Assembly (NCBI RefSeq): GCF_014649955.1
Contig: NZ_BMUA01000001.1
Location: 434,001 to 498,000, forward strand
Source: Streptomyces violascens
GTDB lineage: Bacteria; Actinomycetota; Actinomycetes; Streptomycetales; Streptomycetaceae
Direction of reading: 5' to 3'
Length of the DNA stretch: 64,000 nt
Shown: one piece after another, positions 17,521 through 26,335 of the stretch
Numbering within the stretch: position 1 is the stretch's first letter
How the letters are laid out: each line of letters begins with the position of its first letter
The notes under the pieces: generated by a model
Database searches by the model: none
Told to the model about the DNA's origin: nothing
What the model saw: the letters and a program-made list of their open reading frames with translations, nothing else
Position numbers and translations under genes: made by a program

Positions 17521-17580
17521 GACGCGGGTGCGCGTCCGGGTAGCGCGGGCGAGCGGTTCGCCCGCAACCCCACCCGCGTC
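17521..17580 (+). terminator. Nested hairpin after the trmO-like gene
   Basis: Outer arms GACGCGGGTG (17521-17530) and CACCCGCGTC (17571-17580) pair perfectly. Inside them GCGGGCGA (17545-17552) pairs with TCGCCCGC (17558-17565). It begins 21 bases after the stop codon and lies between convergent genes, so it may act in both directions. Confidence 0.7.
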
Positions 17581-17675
17581 GCAGCCTGGGGCAGCGCGAG
17601 CGACCGGCGCGCACCCGCCTCAACCCTCAACTCCCCCGCACCGCACCCCGGTTGCGCCCTCGCCGCCGAGCCTGC

Positions 17676-18227
17676 CTAAACCCGCTCGAGCGGCCGGTGC
17701 GGTCCCACTGGCAGTTCGGCCGTGATCGAGTCACCCGGGCGGATCTCGCCACCCGTGCGGACCACGCTCATGATTCCGGCCTTGCGGACTATGGTGCCGT
17801 CGGCGTCGCGGCCGACGAGCTGCTTCAGGAGGCCGTTCTGGAAGCCGTCGATCTGGAGGCAGGGGTTGCGCAGGCCGGTGACCTCGACGACCGCCTCGGC
17901 GCCGATGTGCAGCAGGGTGCCGGTGGGCAGGCCGAGGAGGTCGATGCCCTCCGTCGTCACGTTCTCGCCGAGCTGCCCTGGGGCGACCTCGAACCCCTGC
18001 CCGGCAACCTCGGCGAACAGCTCGCCATGGATCAGGTGGACCTGGCGCAGGTTCGGCTGCGTCGGGTCCTGGGCGACGCGGGAGCGGTGCTTGACGGTCA
18101 CGCCCGCGTGGACGTCTCCCTCCACCCCGAGCCCGGGCAGCAGCGTGATGCTGTCCCGGTTCGGCTTGGTGAACGAGTACTCACCGTTGCTGCTGACCGC
18201 CGTGACCGTGCCCTTGGTACCGCTCAT
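17676..18227 (-). CDS. MOSC domain protein
   Basis: 183 residues. The MOSC landmarks are GVEGDVHAG, RQVHLIHGELFAE, PGQLGENVTTEGIDLLGLPTGT and the cysteine segment TGLRNPCLQIDGFQ. These match the C-terminal domain of molybdenum-cofactor sulfurases and YiiM-type proteins, which bind molybdopterin or carry sulphur. Stand-alone MOSC proteins probably help cofactor sulphuration or use it for N-reduction. A molybdenum hydroxylase is encoded at 36.1-38.9 kb in this window, but no direct link is visible. Confidence 0.9.
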   Translation of the reverse strand: MSGTKGTVTAVSSNGEYSFTKPNRDSITLLPGLGVEGDVHAGVTVKHRSRVAQDPTQPNLRQVHLIHGELFAEVAGQGFEVAPGQLGENVTTEGIDLLGLPTGTLLHIGAEAVVEVTGLRNPCLQIDGFQNGLLKQLVGRDADGTIVRKAGIMSVVRTGGEIRPGDSITAELPVGPHRPLERV

Positions 18228-18303
18228 CGCGCCGAGCTCCCCTCTGCCGTAACAATGATCGGCCCGAGCCTATCCCGGCAGGTCAGGGGCCTCCAAGGGC
18301 TGC

Positions 18304-18486
18304 CTAGCGGCCGAGCTCCTTGCGGGATATGTTCCGCAGCCTGCGGCGCTGGCTCGGGTCCAGCATCAGGTAGGCCGCCACGGGGACGCCGATCAGCACC
18401 AGCAGGGCGAGCCAGAAACCGATCAGGGGGATCAGGATGAGCCCCGCCACGACTCCACCGGCGGCGATCATCGCGCGCTTCGACAT
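18304..18486 (-). CDS. Small membrane protein (60 aa)
   Basis: The ATG at 18486 has AAGGAAGG nine bases upstream. The protein is MSKRAMIAAGG, then a long hydrophobic stretch (about residues 7-44, with a possible break at GFW giving two short helices) and a basic tail RRRLRNISRKEL. It is a typical small single- or double-span membrane protein with the positive end inside. It lies 95 bases downstream of the desaturase on the same strand and may be co-transcribed. No named family is recognised. Confidence 0.6.
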   Translation of the reverse strand: MSKRAMIAAGGVVAGLILIPLIGFWLALLVLIGVPVAAYLMLDPSQRRRLRNISRKELGR

Positions 18487-18581
18487 GTCCGTCGCCTTCC
18501 TTTGCGCGGCCTGTGGCCGCTCTTCCTGTCCAGAGAACGCACGGCGGCGCCCGCTGGTTCCAGCTCTGCTTCCACTATGCG

Positions 18582-19643
18582 TCACTTCCGGAGCGGCGCG
18601 CCGACCTCGTGCATGTGCTCCAGTGCCTGCCGGTAGGAGTCGGTCAGCGAGGTCTCGGCGTAGGGGACACCGAGGGCGGCGCAGTGGGCGCGGACCATCG
18701 GCTGGGCGAGCCTGAGGTGCGGGCGCGGCATGTTCGGGAAGAGGTGGTGCTCTATCTGATAGTTGAGGCCGCCCAGGAACCAGTCGGTGAGCAAGCCGCC
18801 GCGTACGTTGCGCGAGGTCAGGACCTGGCGGCGCAGATGGCCCCAGCCCGAGTCCCCGGGGTCGTTCGGGTCGGGCATCTCCATGCCTTTGTGGTTGGGG
18901 GCGAAGGTCATGCCGAGGTGCAGGCCGAACAGCGCGTGGTGCACCAGGGCGAAGACCAGCGCCTTGCCCGGCGACATGACGCTCAGGAGCAGCATCGCGT
19001 AGCCGGCGAGGTGGGCGATCAGGAGGGGCGCCTCGACGGCCCGCTCGCGGGGCGGCTGCCGCTTGAGGTCCTGGAATCCGTACACCTTCAGGGCGATGCC
19101 CTCCAGGAGCAGCATCGGGAAGAAGAGGCGGGCCTGATTGCGGGTGAGCCAGCGGGCGAAGCCTTCGCGCTGCTCGGCCTGACGCTGGGTCCACACGAGG
19201 GCGCCGACCCCGACGTCGGGGTCCTTGTCGATGTGGTTGGGGTTGGCGTGGTGGCGGTTGTGCTTGTCGTTCCACCAGGCGTAGCTCATGCCGAGCAGGA
19301 GGTCGCTGTGGAACAGGCCGATGAGCCGGCCGGCGCCCTTGCCCCGGGTGATCTGGGCGTGCCCGGCGTCGTGGCCGAAGAAGGCGCCGCGGGCCCAGAA
19401 CACCGAGAGCGGCACGGCGAGCAGCAGATTCCACCAGGTGTCGCCGGTCAGCACCATTCCCGTCACCGTCGCGGCCAGGGCAAGGAGGTTGACGGTGATG
19501 CGGGTCGCGTACCAGCCGGTGCGCCGGTCGAGCAGGCCCTGCCCCTTCACCGCCTTGAGCAGGGGCGCGAACTCGCTGCCCGCCCGCGGCTCGGCAGGGG
19601 CGCCGAGGCCCGTGGTGGGCTGCGGCATGGTCGCCTGTGACAT
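18582..19643 (-). CDS. Membrane fatty acid desaturase
   Basis: 353 residues from the ATG at 19643; another ATG five codons in is possible. The three histidine boxes that bind the di-iron centre are present: HDAGH (91-95), HNRHH (128-132) and QIEHHLFP near residue 298. The last has glutamine in front, as in front-end/linoleoyl-CoA-type desaturases. Hydrophobic pairs flank the boxes (for example ITVNLLALAATVTGMVL and APLLIAHLAGYAMLLLSVM). It inserts a double bond into membrane fatty acyl chains and needs an electron donor, which is not encoded next to it. Confidence 0.92.
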   Translation of the reverse strand: MSQATMPQPTTGLGAPAEPRAGSEFAPLLKAVKGQGLLDRRTGWYATRITVNLLALAATVTGMVLTGDTWWNLLLAVPLSVFWARGAFFGHDAGHAQITRGKGAGRLIGLFHSDLLLGMSYAWWNDKHNRHHANPNHIDKDPDVGVGALVWTQRQAEQREGFARWLTRNQARLFFPMLLLEGIALKVYGFQDLKRQPPRERAVEAPLLIAHLAGYAMLLLSVMSPGKALVFALVHHALFGLHLGMTFAPNHKGMEMPDPNDPGDSGWGHLRRQVLTSRNVRGGLLTDWFLGGLNYQIEHHLFPNMPRPHLRLAQPMVRAHCAALGVPYAETSLTDSYRQALEHMHEVGAPLRK

Positions 19644-19902
19644 GACGTCTCCGGTGGTCGGTCGTCCCCCGCAGTCCCCTGCGCTGACCTGACCGAACGT
19701 ACGGATCGGCACCCCTTGACGACCATGGAGCCACCACCCCACTACTGGCGGGGGGTTACCCCGCGCCCCTGGGTGGTGCTGGCAACACCCACCCGGACCC
19801 CATGTGACGCGAGCCACCCCGCAAGACCTCCGCCCGGTCGTTCTTTCCTGTACCCTCGGCCGCTCCGACAACGTAGTCAAATTTGAGGAATGCGTTATCG
19901 CT

Positions 19903-22770
19903 GTGCAGAGGCTCCCCGCTCCCACACCGCCCCAGCTCGCCGAACTCGCCCGCTGTTCCGTGACCTTCCTGCCCGCCGACCCTTCCCGGACGAGCCTGAT
20001 CGCCTTCTGGTCCCCCGAGGCCGAAGAGCCCCCAGCCGCGCCCGGCACCGTCGAGAACCTCACCGTCGTCGGCACGGACGCCACGCTCCACGACGTACGC
20101 GCCCTCCTGCTGCCCGTCCGCGACGCGCTGCCCGTACTCACCCGGGCACGCGCCTCGGCCCAGGCGTCGCGCCCCGCCGCTTTCTGGGGCACGGCCGCGC
20201 TGCTCGCCCTTCAACTCGCCGCGCGGGGGCTGCTGTTGCCCGGTCTCACCGCGAGCGACCACGACGCGTGGCGGGTCGGTCCGCTCGGCGCCGACGAGCT
20301 GGACAAGGTGCGCGAGCTGGCCGCCTCGATGCCTCCCGAGGCACATGCCGTACCGCTCGACGCACCCGGACCCGTACTGCTTCCGGAGCCCGAACGGCTG
20401 CTGCGCGCCTTCCTCGACGCGGTCGCCGACGGCCTTCCGCGTACCCCCGCAGCCATGCGGGCCACCGGCTCGCCGGCCTTCGCAGCCGCGGCGCCGCAGA
20501 GGCTGCCCGAGCAGCGGGCGTGGGCCGCCGATGTGGCCGCCGGACACGACGCGGGCGTACGGATCTCGCTGCGGGTGGAGCTTCCCGGGCTCGCCTCGGC
20601 CGATCCGGAGAGCGCAGGGCCGGCGTTCCGGGCCGTGCTCCAGATGCACAGCGTCAGCGACCCCGCGCTGGTCGCGGACGCCGCCGAGGTGTGGGCAGGA
20701 TCCGGTACGGCCGGCGCGTTCGGGCCCCGAGCCCGCATGGACGCGCTGCTCGCCCTGCGCCGGGCGGCCCGCGCCTGGGCCCCGCTGGCCCCGCTGCTCG
20801 CGGCCGCCGTGCCGGACGCGGTCGAGCTCCCTGACGAGGAGGCGGCCGAGCTGCTCGGCGCGGCCGCGCGCACGCTGGCCGCGATCGGCGTCCAGGTGCA
20901 CTGGCCGAAGGAGCTGTCCCGCACGCTGACCGCGCGTGCGGTGATCGGCCCGCAGGACTCGCCGGCCCCGCAGGGGCAGGGAGCCGAGCGGATCCATTCC
21001 GGTGCGCCCTCAGCACTCTCCGCCGACGCGCTGCTCGCGTTCGACTGGCGGTTCGCGCTGGGCGGAGCCGAGCTGTCCCGGCAGGAGCTTGACGCGCTCG
21101 CGGAGGCGAACCGTCCCGTGGTGCGGCTGCGTGACCAGTGGGTACTCGTCGATCCTGAGGAGGTGCGGCGCGCCCGCTCCACCCAGGACCGCAAGGTGAC
21201 CCCGGTCGACGCGCTCGCCGCCGTCCTGACCGGCTCGACCGAGATCGAGGGACGCCGCGTCGACGTCGAGGCGACCGGCTGGCTGGCCCGCCTGCGCGAC
21301 CGGCTCGCCGACCCCGAGGGGGACCGCGAACAGCCCGTCGCCCAACCGCCAGCGCTCACCGCCCAGTTGCGCGACTACCAGCTGCGCGGCCTCAACTGGC
21401 TGGCCGACATGACGTCGTTGGGGCTCGGCGGCTGTCTCGCCGACGACATGGGCCTCGGCAAGACGATCACGCTCATCGCCCTGCATCTGCACCGCCAGAG
21501 CGACCCGGCGACGGCGGGCCCGACCCTCGTCGTCTGCCCCACCTCCCTCATGGGCAACTGGCAGCGGGAGATCGAGAAGTTCGCGCCGGGCACGCCCGTG
21601 CGCCGCTTCCACGCGTCCTCCCGCTCGCTCGACGCGCTGGCGGACGGCGAGTTCGTGCTCACCACGTACGGCACGATGCGTCTGGACGCCGCCAAGCTGG
21701 CGCGTGCGCAGTGGGGCATGGTGGTCACCGACGAGGCCCAGCACGTCAAGAACCCGTACTCCGCGACGGCCAAACAGCTGCGCACCATCGGGGCGCGGGC
21801 CCGGGTGGCGCTCAGCGGCACGCCCGTCGAGAACAACCTCTCCGAGCTGTGGGCGATCCTCGACTGGACCACGCCCGGACTGCTCGGCCGGCTCGCCGCC
21901 TTCCGTACCAAGTACGCGTCCGCCGCCGAGAGCGGCTCCGACCCGGCGGCCGCCGAACGGCTCTCCCGGCTCGTGCGGCCCTTCCTGCTGCGCCGCCGCA
22001 AGTCCGACCCGGGGATCGCTCCCGAGCTGCCGCCCAAGACCGAGACCGACCGGGCCGTCTCGCTCACCAAGGAGCAGACCGGCCTGTACGAGGCGGTGGT
22101 GCGCGAGACGCTCGCCGAGATCTCGGGCGCGGACGGCCTGGAGCGGCGCGGCCTGGTGATGAAGCTCCTCACCGCACTGAAGCAGATCTGCAACCACCCC
22201 GCCCAGTACCTCAAGGAGGACGGCCCAAAGATCACCGGCCGCTCGGGGAAGCTGGAGCTGCTCGACGAGCTCCTGGACACCATCCTCGCCGAGGACGGTT
22301 CGGTCCTCGTCTTCACCCAGTACGTACAGATGGCCCGGCTCATCGAGGAGCATTTGGCGGCGCGCGGCGTGCCCACGCAGTTCCTGCACGGCGGGACGCC
22401 CGTGGAGCGCCGCGAGGACATGGTGCGGCGCTTCCAGGACGGTCAGGTCCCGGTGTTTCTGCTGTCGTTGAAGGCGGCCGGGACCGGCCTGAACCTCACC
22501 CGGGCCGGCCATGTCATCCACTACGACCGCTGGTGGAACCCGGCCGTCGAGGCGCAGGCCACCGACCGGGCGTACCGCATCGGCCAGACCCAGCCGGTCC
22601 AGGTGCACCGGCTGATCGCGGAGGGCACCGTCGAGGACAGGATCGCCGAAATGCTGGACCGCAAGCGGGAGTTGGCGGATGCGGTGCTCGGTTCGGGCGA
22701 GTCCGCGCTGACCGAACTCTCCGATGCCGAGCTGACGGATCTGGTGGCACTACGAGGGAGCGGACGATGA
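19903..22770 (+). CDS. SNF2-family DEAD/DEAH-box helicase
   Basis: 955 residues if started at GTG 19903 (GAGGAA upstream). The frame is open to 19804, but the added codons have unusually many A/T third positions, so they are probably leader. The N-terminal half is a Streptomyces-type extension. The motor holds DDMGLGKTITL (Walker A, about residue 515), VVTDEAQHVKN (DEAQ box, about 610), ALSGTPVENNL, VFTQYVQM and QATDRAYRIGQ (motif VI, about 885). SNF2 enzymes translocate on duplex DNA. It overlaps the following SWIM gene by 4 bases, a pairing well known in actinobacteria. Confidence 0.93.
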   Translation: MQRLPAPTPPQLAELARCSVTFLPADPSRTSLIAFWSPEAEEPPAAPGTVENLTVVGTDATLHDVRALLLPVRDALPVLTRARASAQASRPAAFWGTAALLALQLAARGLLLPGLTASDHDAWRVGPLGADELDKVRELAASMPPEAHAVPLDAPGPVLLPEPERLLRAFLDAVADGLPRTPAAMRATGSPAFAAAAPQRLPEQRAWAADVAAGHDAGVRISLRVELPGLASADPESAGPAFRAVLQMHSVSDPALVADAAEVWAGSGTAGAFGPRARMDALLALRRAARAWAPLAPLLAAAVPDAVELPDEEAAELLGAAARTLAAIGVQVHWPKELSRTLTARAVIGPQDSPAPQGQGAERIHSGAPSALSADALLAFDWRFALGGAELSRQELDALAEANRPVVRLRDQWVLVDPEEVRRARSTQDRKVTPVDALAAVLTGSTEIEGRRVDVEATGWLARLRDRLADPEGDREQPVAQPPALTAQLRDYQLRGLNWLADMTSLGLGGCLADDMGLGKTITLIALHLHRQSDPATAGPTLVVCPTSLMGNWQREIEKFAPGTPVRRFHASSRSLDALADGEFVLTTYGTMRLDAAKLARAQWGMVVTDEAQHVKNPYSATAKQLRTIGARARVALSGTPVENNLSELWAILDWTTPGLLGRLAAFRTKYASAAESGSDPAAAERLSRLVRPFLLRRRKSDPGIAPELPPKTETDRAVSLTKEQTGLYEAVVRETLAEISGADGLERRGLVMKLLTALKQICNHPAQYLKEDGPKITGRSGKLELLDELLDTILAEDGSVLVFTQYVQMARLIEEHLAARGVPTQFLHGGTPVERREDMVRRFQDGQVPVFLLSLKAAGTGLNLTRAGHVIHYDRWWNPAVEAQATDRAYRIGQTQPVQVHRLIAEGTVEDRIAEMLDRKRELADAVLGSGESALTELSDAELTDLVALRGSGR

Positions 22771-24035
22771 GCGACACGTACGAGAACGAGCGCACTTTCG
22801 AGCCTCTGCCGCCCGCGCACGGACGCGGCTTCGCGGCCAGTTGGTGGGGTCTCGCCTGGCTGAAGGCCCTGGAGGACACCGCGCTCGACGGCCAGCAGCT
22901 CAAGCAGGGGCGCCGGCTCGCCAGGGAAGGCGCGGTCGGCGCGGTGACGGTACGGCCGGGCCGCATCACCGCGGTGGTGCGCGACCGGGACGGCTCGCAC
23001 CACCGCAGCGACGTGCTGCTCCAGGAGCTGGACGAGGACGACTGGGACCGCTTCCTGACGATGGCGGCGGAGCGCGCGGGGCACATCGCGGCGCTGCTCG
23101 ACCGCGAGATGCCGCCCCACCTCGTGGAGGACGCCACGAGTGCGGGAGTCGAACTCCTCCCCGTAGTAGGCGACTTGGAGCCCAGGTGTACCTGCGAAGC
23201 GTGGGATCACTGCCCGCACACGGCGGCCCTCAGCTATCAGGTGGCGCGGCTCCTGGATCAGGATCCGTTCGTCCTGCTACTGATGCGCGGCCGCGCGGAA
23301 CGGCCTCTGCTCGACGCCTTGCAGGAGCGCAGTGCGGCCCCGGTCGCGGACGAACCAGCGATACCGCAGGGCATCCCGGCCGAGGAGGCGTTCGCCGCCC
23401 GGGACATCGTGCCGCCGCTGCCCGCCCTGCCCCAGCTTCCGCCGGAACCGGGCGAGCCCCCGCACCTGGACACCGAGACGGCGCCGGAACCGGGTGTCGA
23501 CCCGGCGGCACTGGAGTTCCTGGCGGCGGACGCGGCGGCACGGGCGCACCGCATGCTGGCGGAGGCTCTGGCACCCGGCCATGAACTCCATCCATTCGAG
23601 CCCGAGTTGACGGAGGATCAGGACACGGTACGCTTGGCCGCCGCCTGTCACGAAACCCCGATCCCGGCACGGCTCGCCGCCGCCTCGGGGCGTCGCCCGG
23701 CAGATCTGGCGGCAGCCGTACGCGCCTGGCAGCTCGGCGGAGCCGCATCGCTCCAAGCCCTTGAGGAGGAGTGGACTCCGGATGCGGAGGCGCTGGCCCG
23801 GGCCGTCGCGGGGCTCGACCGCGCCTGGCCCGAGGGCGAACGCCCGGCGCTTCGGCCGGCCGGCGGCAACCGCTGGACCGTGACCGGCCGGGCCGCCCAA
23901 CTGCGGCTCGGCCACGACGGCCGGTGGTGGCCCTACCGCAAGGAGCGCGGCCGCTGGACCCCGGCGGGCCCGGCCGACCGGGACCCGGCGGCAGCACTGG
24001 AGACGATGCCGACGGAGGTGGGCGCGGGCGGGTGA
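22767..24035 (+). CDS. SWIM zinc-finger protein partnered with SNF2 helicase
   Basis: 422 residues. The zinc ligand motif CxCx(n)CxH is seen as CTCEAWDHCPH (about 141-151), followed by an alpha-helical C-terminal region. The start ATG overlaps the helicase stop (ATGA), so the two are made together. SWIM domains mediate DNA or protein binding, and this pairing is believed to guide the helicase. The proline/glutamate-rich stretch around residues 205-245 is a likely linker. The first 40 residues (GFAASWWGLAWLKALED) are the conserved family head. Confidence 0.88.
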   Translation: MSDTYENERTFEPLPPAHGRGFAASWWGLAWLKALEDTALDGQQLKQGRRLAREGAVGAVTVRPGRITAVVRDRDGSHHRSDVLLQELDEDDWDRFLTMAAERAGHIAALLDREMPPHLVEDATSAGVELLPVVGDLEPRCTCEAWDHCPHTAALSYQVARLLDQDPFVLLLMRGRAERPLLDALQERSAAPVADEPAIPQGIPAEEAFAARDIVPPLPALPQLPPEPGEPPHLDTETAPEPGVDPAALEFLAADAAARAHRMLAEALAPGHELHPFEPELTEDQDTVRLAAACHETPIPARLAAASGRRPADLAAAVRAWQLGGAASLQALEEEWTPDAEALARAVAGLDRAWPEGERPALRPAGGNRWTVTGRAAQLRLGHDGRWWPYRKERGRWTPAGPADRDPAAALETMPTEVGAGG

Positions 24036-24201
24036 GCCGGTTGCGGGGGGGGCGCGATCGCCGCGTCACAGCGCATGCCGGCCCAGGGATCCACCGGCAC
24101 ACGACGCCCCCCACGTCCACGCCCAACCCGACGCCCAGGCCCCCCGCGGTTCACCGTGCGGAGGGCGGGAATTCGCGCCCGCCTCCGAGGCTGTGGCGCG
24201 C

Positions 24202-24657
24202 TCACCCCAGAGCCCGTCCGGCCGACACCAACCCCTCCACCCCGGAGGGAATCCCGCTGGGCCATTCCGTGGGGAATCCACTGGGCAGCGCGGTCGGGAA
24301 CCCGCTCGGCAACTCCGTCGACAGGGACGGGAGTTCGGACGGAAGCGTAGTGGGCAGCGCGGTCGGGAACCCGCTCGGCAGGGTCAGCGAAGGAGTCGGC
24401 GTCGGGCTCGCGGGGCTGCTCCCGGCAGGGCCACGCGGCTTCTCGCTGCCGCCGCCCCGCGTGACCGCGAAGGCGATCGCGGCGATCGCCACGAAGGCCA
24501 CCACGACCGCCACGGCGAGGAAAGGGCCTCTGCGCCGTCCCCCGCCCGGCGGCTGAGGCGGCGGTCCCGGCGGCCCGAAACCCCCTCCTGGCGGCGGTCC
24601 GAATCCTTGCCCGTACGGCGGACCGGGCGGCTTGGGCGGTACGGGCGGTGTGGCCAT
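24202..24657 (-). CDS. Proline-rich, membrane-anchored repeat protein
   Basis: 151 residues from the ATG at 24657. A proline/glycine-rich cytoplasmic head (about 1-40), a positive RRRG and one membrane helix (about 43-64, FLAVAVVVAFVAIAAIAFAV) precede an external tail. The tail is built of short units of the form LPSGFPTALP, LPSELP, LPSGFPTALP, SGFPTEWP. No catalytic domain is visible; it looks like a wall-facing stalk. The repeats are visible as a 30-bp direct repeat in the DNA. Function is unknown. It is convergent with the SWIM gene. Confidence 0.6.
   Translation of the reverse strand: MATPPVPPKPPGPPYGQGFGPPPGGGFGPPGPPPQPPGGGRRRGPFLAVAVVVAFVAIAAIAFAVTRGGGSEKPRGPAGSSPASPTPTPSLTLPSGFPTALPTTLPSELPSLSTELPSGFPTALPSGFPTEWPSGIPSGVEGLVSAGRALG
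24282..24311 (+). repeat. 30-bp direct repeat, copy 1 of 2
   Basis: The 30 bases starting TGGGCAGCGCGGTCGG at 24282-24311 recur exactly at 24351-24380, 69 bases apart and in phase with codons. They encode the repeated proline-rich unit in the tail of the anchored protein, so recent unit duplication or slippage is likely. Confidence 0.85.
24351..24380 (+). repeat. 30-bp direct repeat, copy 2 of 2
   Basis: Exact second copy of the repeat at 24282-24311, inside the same gene. The 69-base spacing is 23 codons, so loss or gain of one unit would keep the frame. Confidence 0.85.
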
Positions 24658-24847
24658 ACCCCCCAGAGTCGGCGGAAAGGGGGCGCTCCCGCGACCCTTC
24701 TGCGGAAGTTGCGTCAACCTGGCCCAACGGCCGCAACAGGGGAGGACGTCCCGCCCGCCCCGCCCGCCCTCTTCCACCCCGCGCGCCCCGGCCCGTACGG
24801 TAACTGTCGCTAGCCTCTTGCCTGTTGACCGACAGAGGGAGCGGACG

Positions 24848-26335
24848 GTGCCGGCGAAATCCAGTACGGGGACGGGGCTGGCGAGGAACGCCGTCGGTCT
24901 GCGTGAGGTCCTCTTCCAGAGCGTCACCGCGATGGCGCCCGCGGCGGCCGTCGCCGCGTCCATTCCGGCGGGCGCCGCGTTCGCGGGCGGCAGTCTGCCC
25001 CTGGCGGTCCTGGTGGCGCTCGTGGCGTGCCTGTTCACGGCGTCGTGCGTGGCGGAGCTCGCCCAGTACCTGCCCGCCGCCGGTTCGGTCGCCACCTACA
25101 GCGCGCAGGGTCTGCATCCGGCGGTGGGGTTCCTGGTCGGCTGGGGCTATGTGTTCGTCGAGGTCCTGGTGCCGCCCCTGCCGCTGCTCCAGCTCGGCTT
25201 CACCACGGCGGGCACCCTGCACCAGCAATGGGCGTCGTATCCGGCGGATCTGTGGTGGCCGTGGTCGCTGGCCGGGGCGGTCGTGATAGCGGTCACGGGC
25301 TTCTTCGGAGTGCGGGCCTCGGCCCGGTTCGGCACGGCGCTCGGCATCTTCGAGGTGGCGGTGTTCGTGGCCTTCGCCGTGATGCTCATCGTGGCGGCCG
25401 GTTCGCACAACACCCTTTCCGTATTCGGCACTTCGCACACCGCGCAGGGCTACAGCGGAATCGGCGGAGTGTTCGCCGGTTCCGTCTATACGGTGCTGGC
25501 CTTCGCCGGGTTCGAGTCGGCCGCCCCGCTCGCCGAAGAGGCCAGGGACCCGCAGCGCACGATGCGCCGGGCGGTGTTCGGGGCGGCTCTCTCCATCGGG
25601 GTGGTGTACGTCGTGACCACGTACGCGATGACGGTCTACTTCGGCCCCGACCGGTTCGCCGGGTTCGGCGCGTCCGGCGACGCCTCGTGGGAGGGCGTGG
25701 CGCGAGCCTCGTTCGGCCTGTTCTGGGTCGTCCTCTTCCTGGCCGTGGTCAACTCGACGATCGCGAACGCCAACGCGTCCTCCAACGTGTCGACGCGTAC
25801 GGCCTTCGCACTCGGCCGGATCGGGTTCTTCCCCCGCGCGTTCACCCGCCTCCACCCCCGCCACCGCTCCCCCGTCACCGGCGTCGCCGTGCAGTTCGCC
25901 GTGGCGGTCGCCGCGATGCTGGGCCTCGGCCTCCGGTACGACCCGGTGACGGCGTTCGCCCTGCTCGCCACGGTCATCGTCACCGTGATCATCGGCGTGT
26001 ACATCGTGGCCGACCTGGCCTGCGCCGGATACTTTCTGCGGCGGCGCCGAGAACTGTTCAGCCCCGTAAGGCATGTGCTGTTCCCGGTACTCGGCATCGC
26101 CGCGTTCGTCCCGGCCCTGCTCACCGCGGCGGGCATCCCGGCCTTCGGCTTCGTCGCCGAGCTCGCGCCGCCGGTGTCGTACGCCGGGCCCGTCGTCGGG
26201 GTGTGGATGGCGATCGGGGTCGTCGTGCTCGTGGTGGTGGCGCGCCGGCACCCCGAGCGCCTTGCACAGACCGGCCGCGTTCACCTCATCGATCCCGATG
26301 AGGACCACGAGGAGACAGGAGCGGTACGAGGATGA
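24848..26335 (+). CDS. APC-superfamily amino acid/amide permease
   Basis: 495 residues from a GTG at 24848 (AGGGAG upstream). The protein has about twelve hydrophobic helices, beginning VGLREVLFQSVTAMAPAAAVAASIP, a strongly conserved first-helix pattern of this family, and FAGFESAAPLAEEARDPQRTM (helix 6 to loop). These carriers move amino acids or related amines, often by proton symport. Its stop overlaps the start of the next gene (formamidase-like), so uptake and hydrolysis of an amide are probably linked. The exact substrate cannot be read. Confidence 0.85.
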   Translation: MPAKSSTGTGLARNAVGLREVLFQSVTAMAPAAAVAASIPAGAAFAGGSLPLAVLVALVACLFTASCVAELAQYLPAAGSVATYSAQGLHPAVGFLVGWGYVFVEVLVPPLPLLQLGFTTAGTLHQQWASYPADLWWPWSLAGAVVIAVTGFFGVRASARFGTALGIFEVAVFVAFAVMLIVAAGSHNTLSVFGTSHTAQGYSGIGGVFAGSVYTVLAFAGFESAAPLAEEARDPQRTMRRAVFGAALSIGVVYVVTTYAMTVYFGPDRFAGFGASGDASWEGVARASFGLFWVVLFLAVVNSTIANANASSNVSTRTAFALGRIGFFPRAFTRLHPRHRSPVTGVAVQFAVAVAAMLGLGLRYDPVTAFALLATVIVTVIIGVYIVADLACAGYFLRRRRELFSPVRHVLFPVLGIAAFVPALLTAAGIPAFGFVAELAPPVSYAGPVVGVWMAIGVVVLVVVARRHPERLAQTGRVHLIDPDEDHEETGAVRG

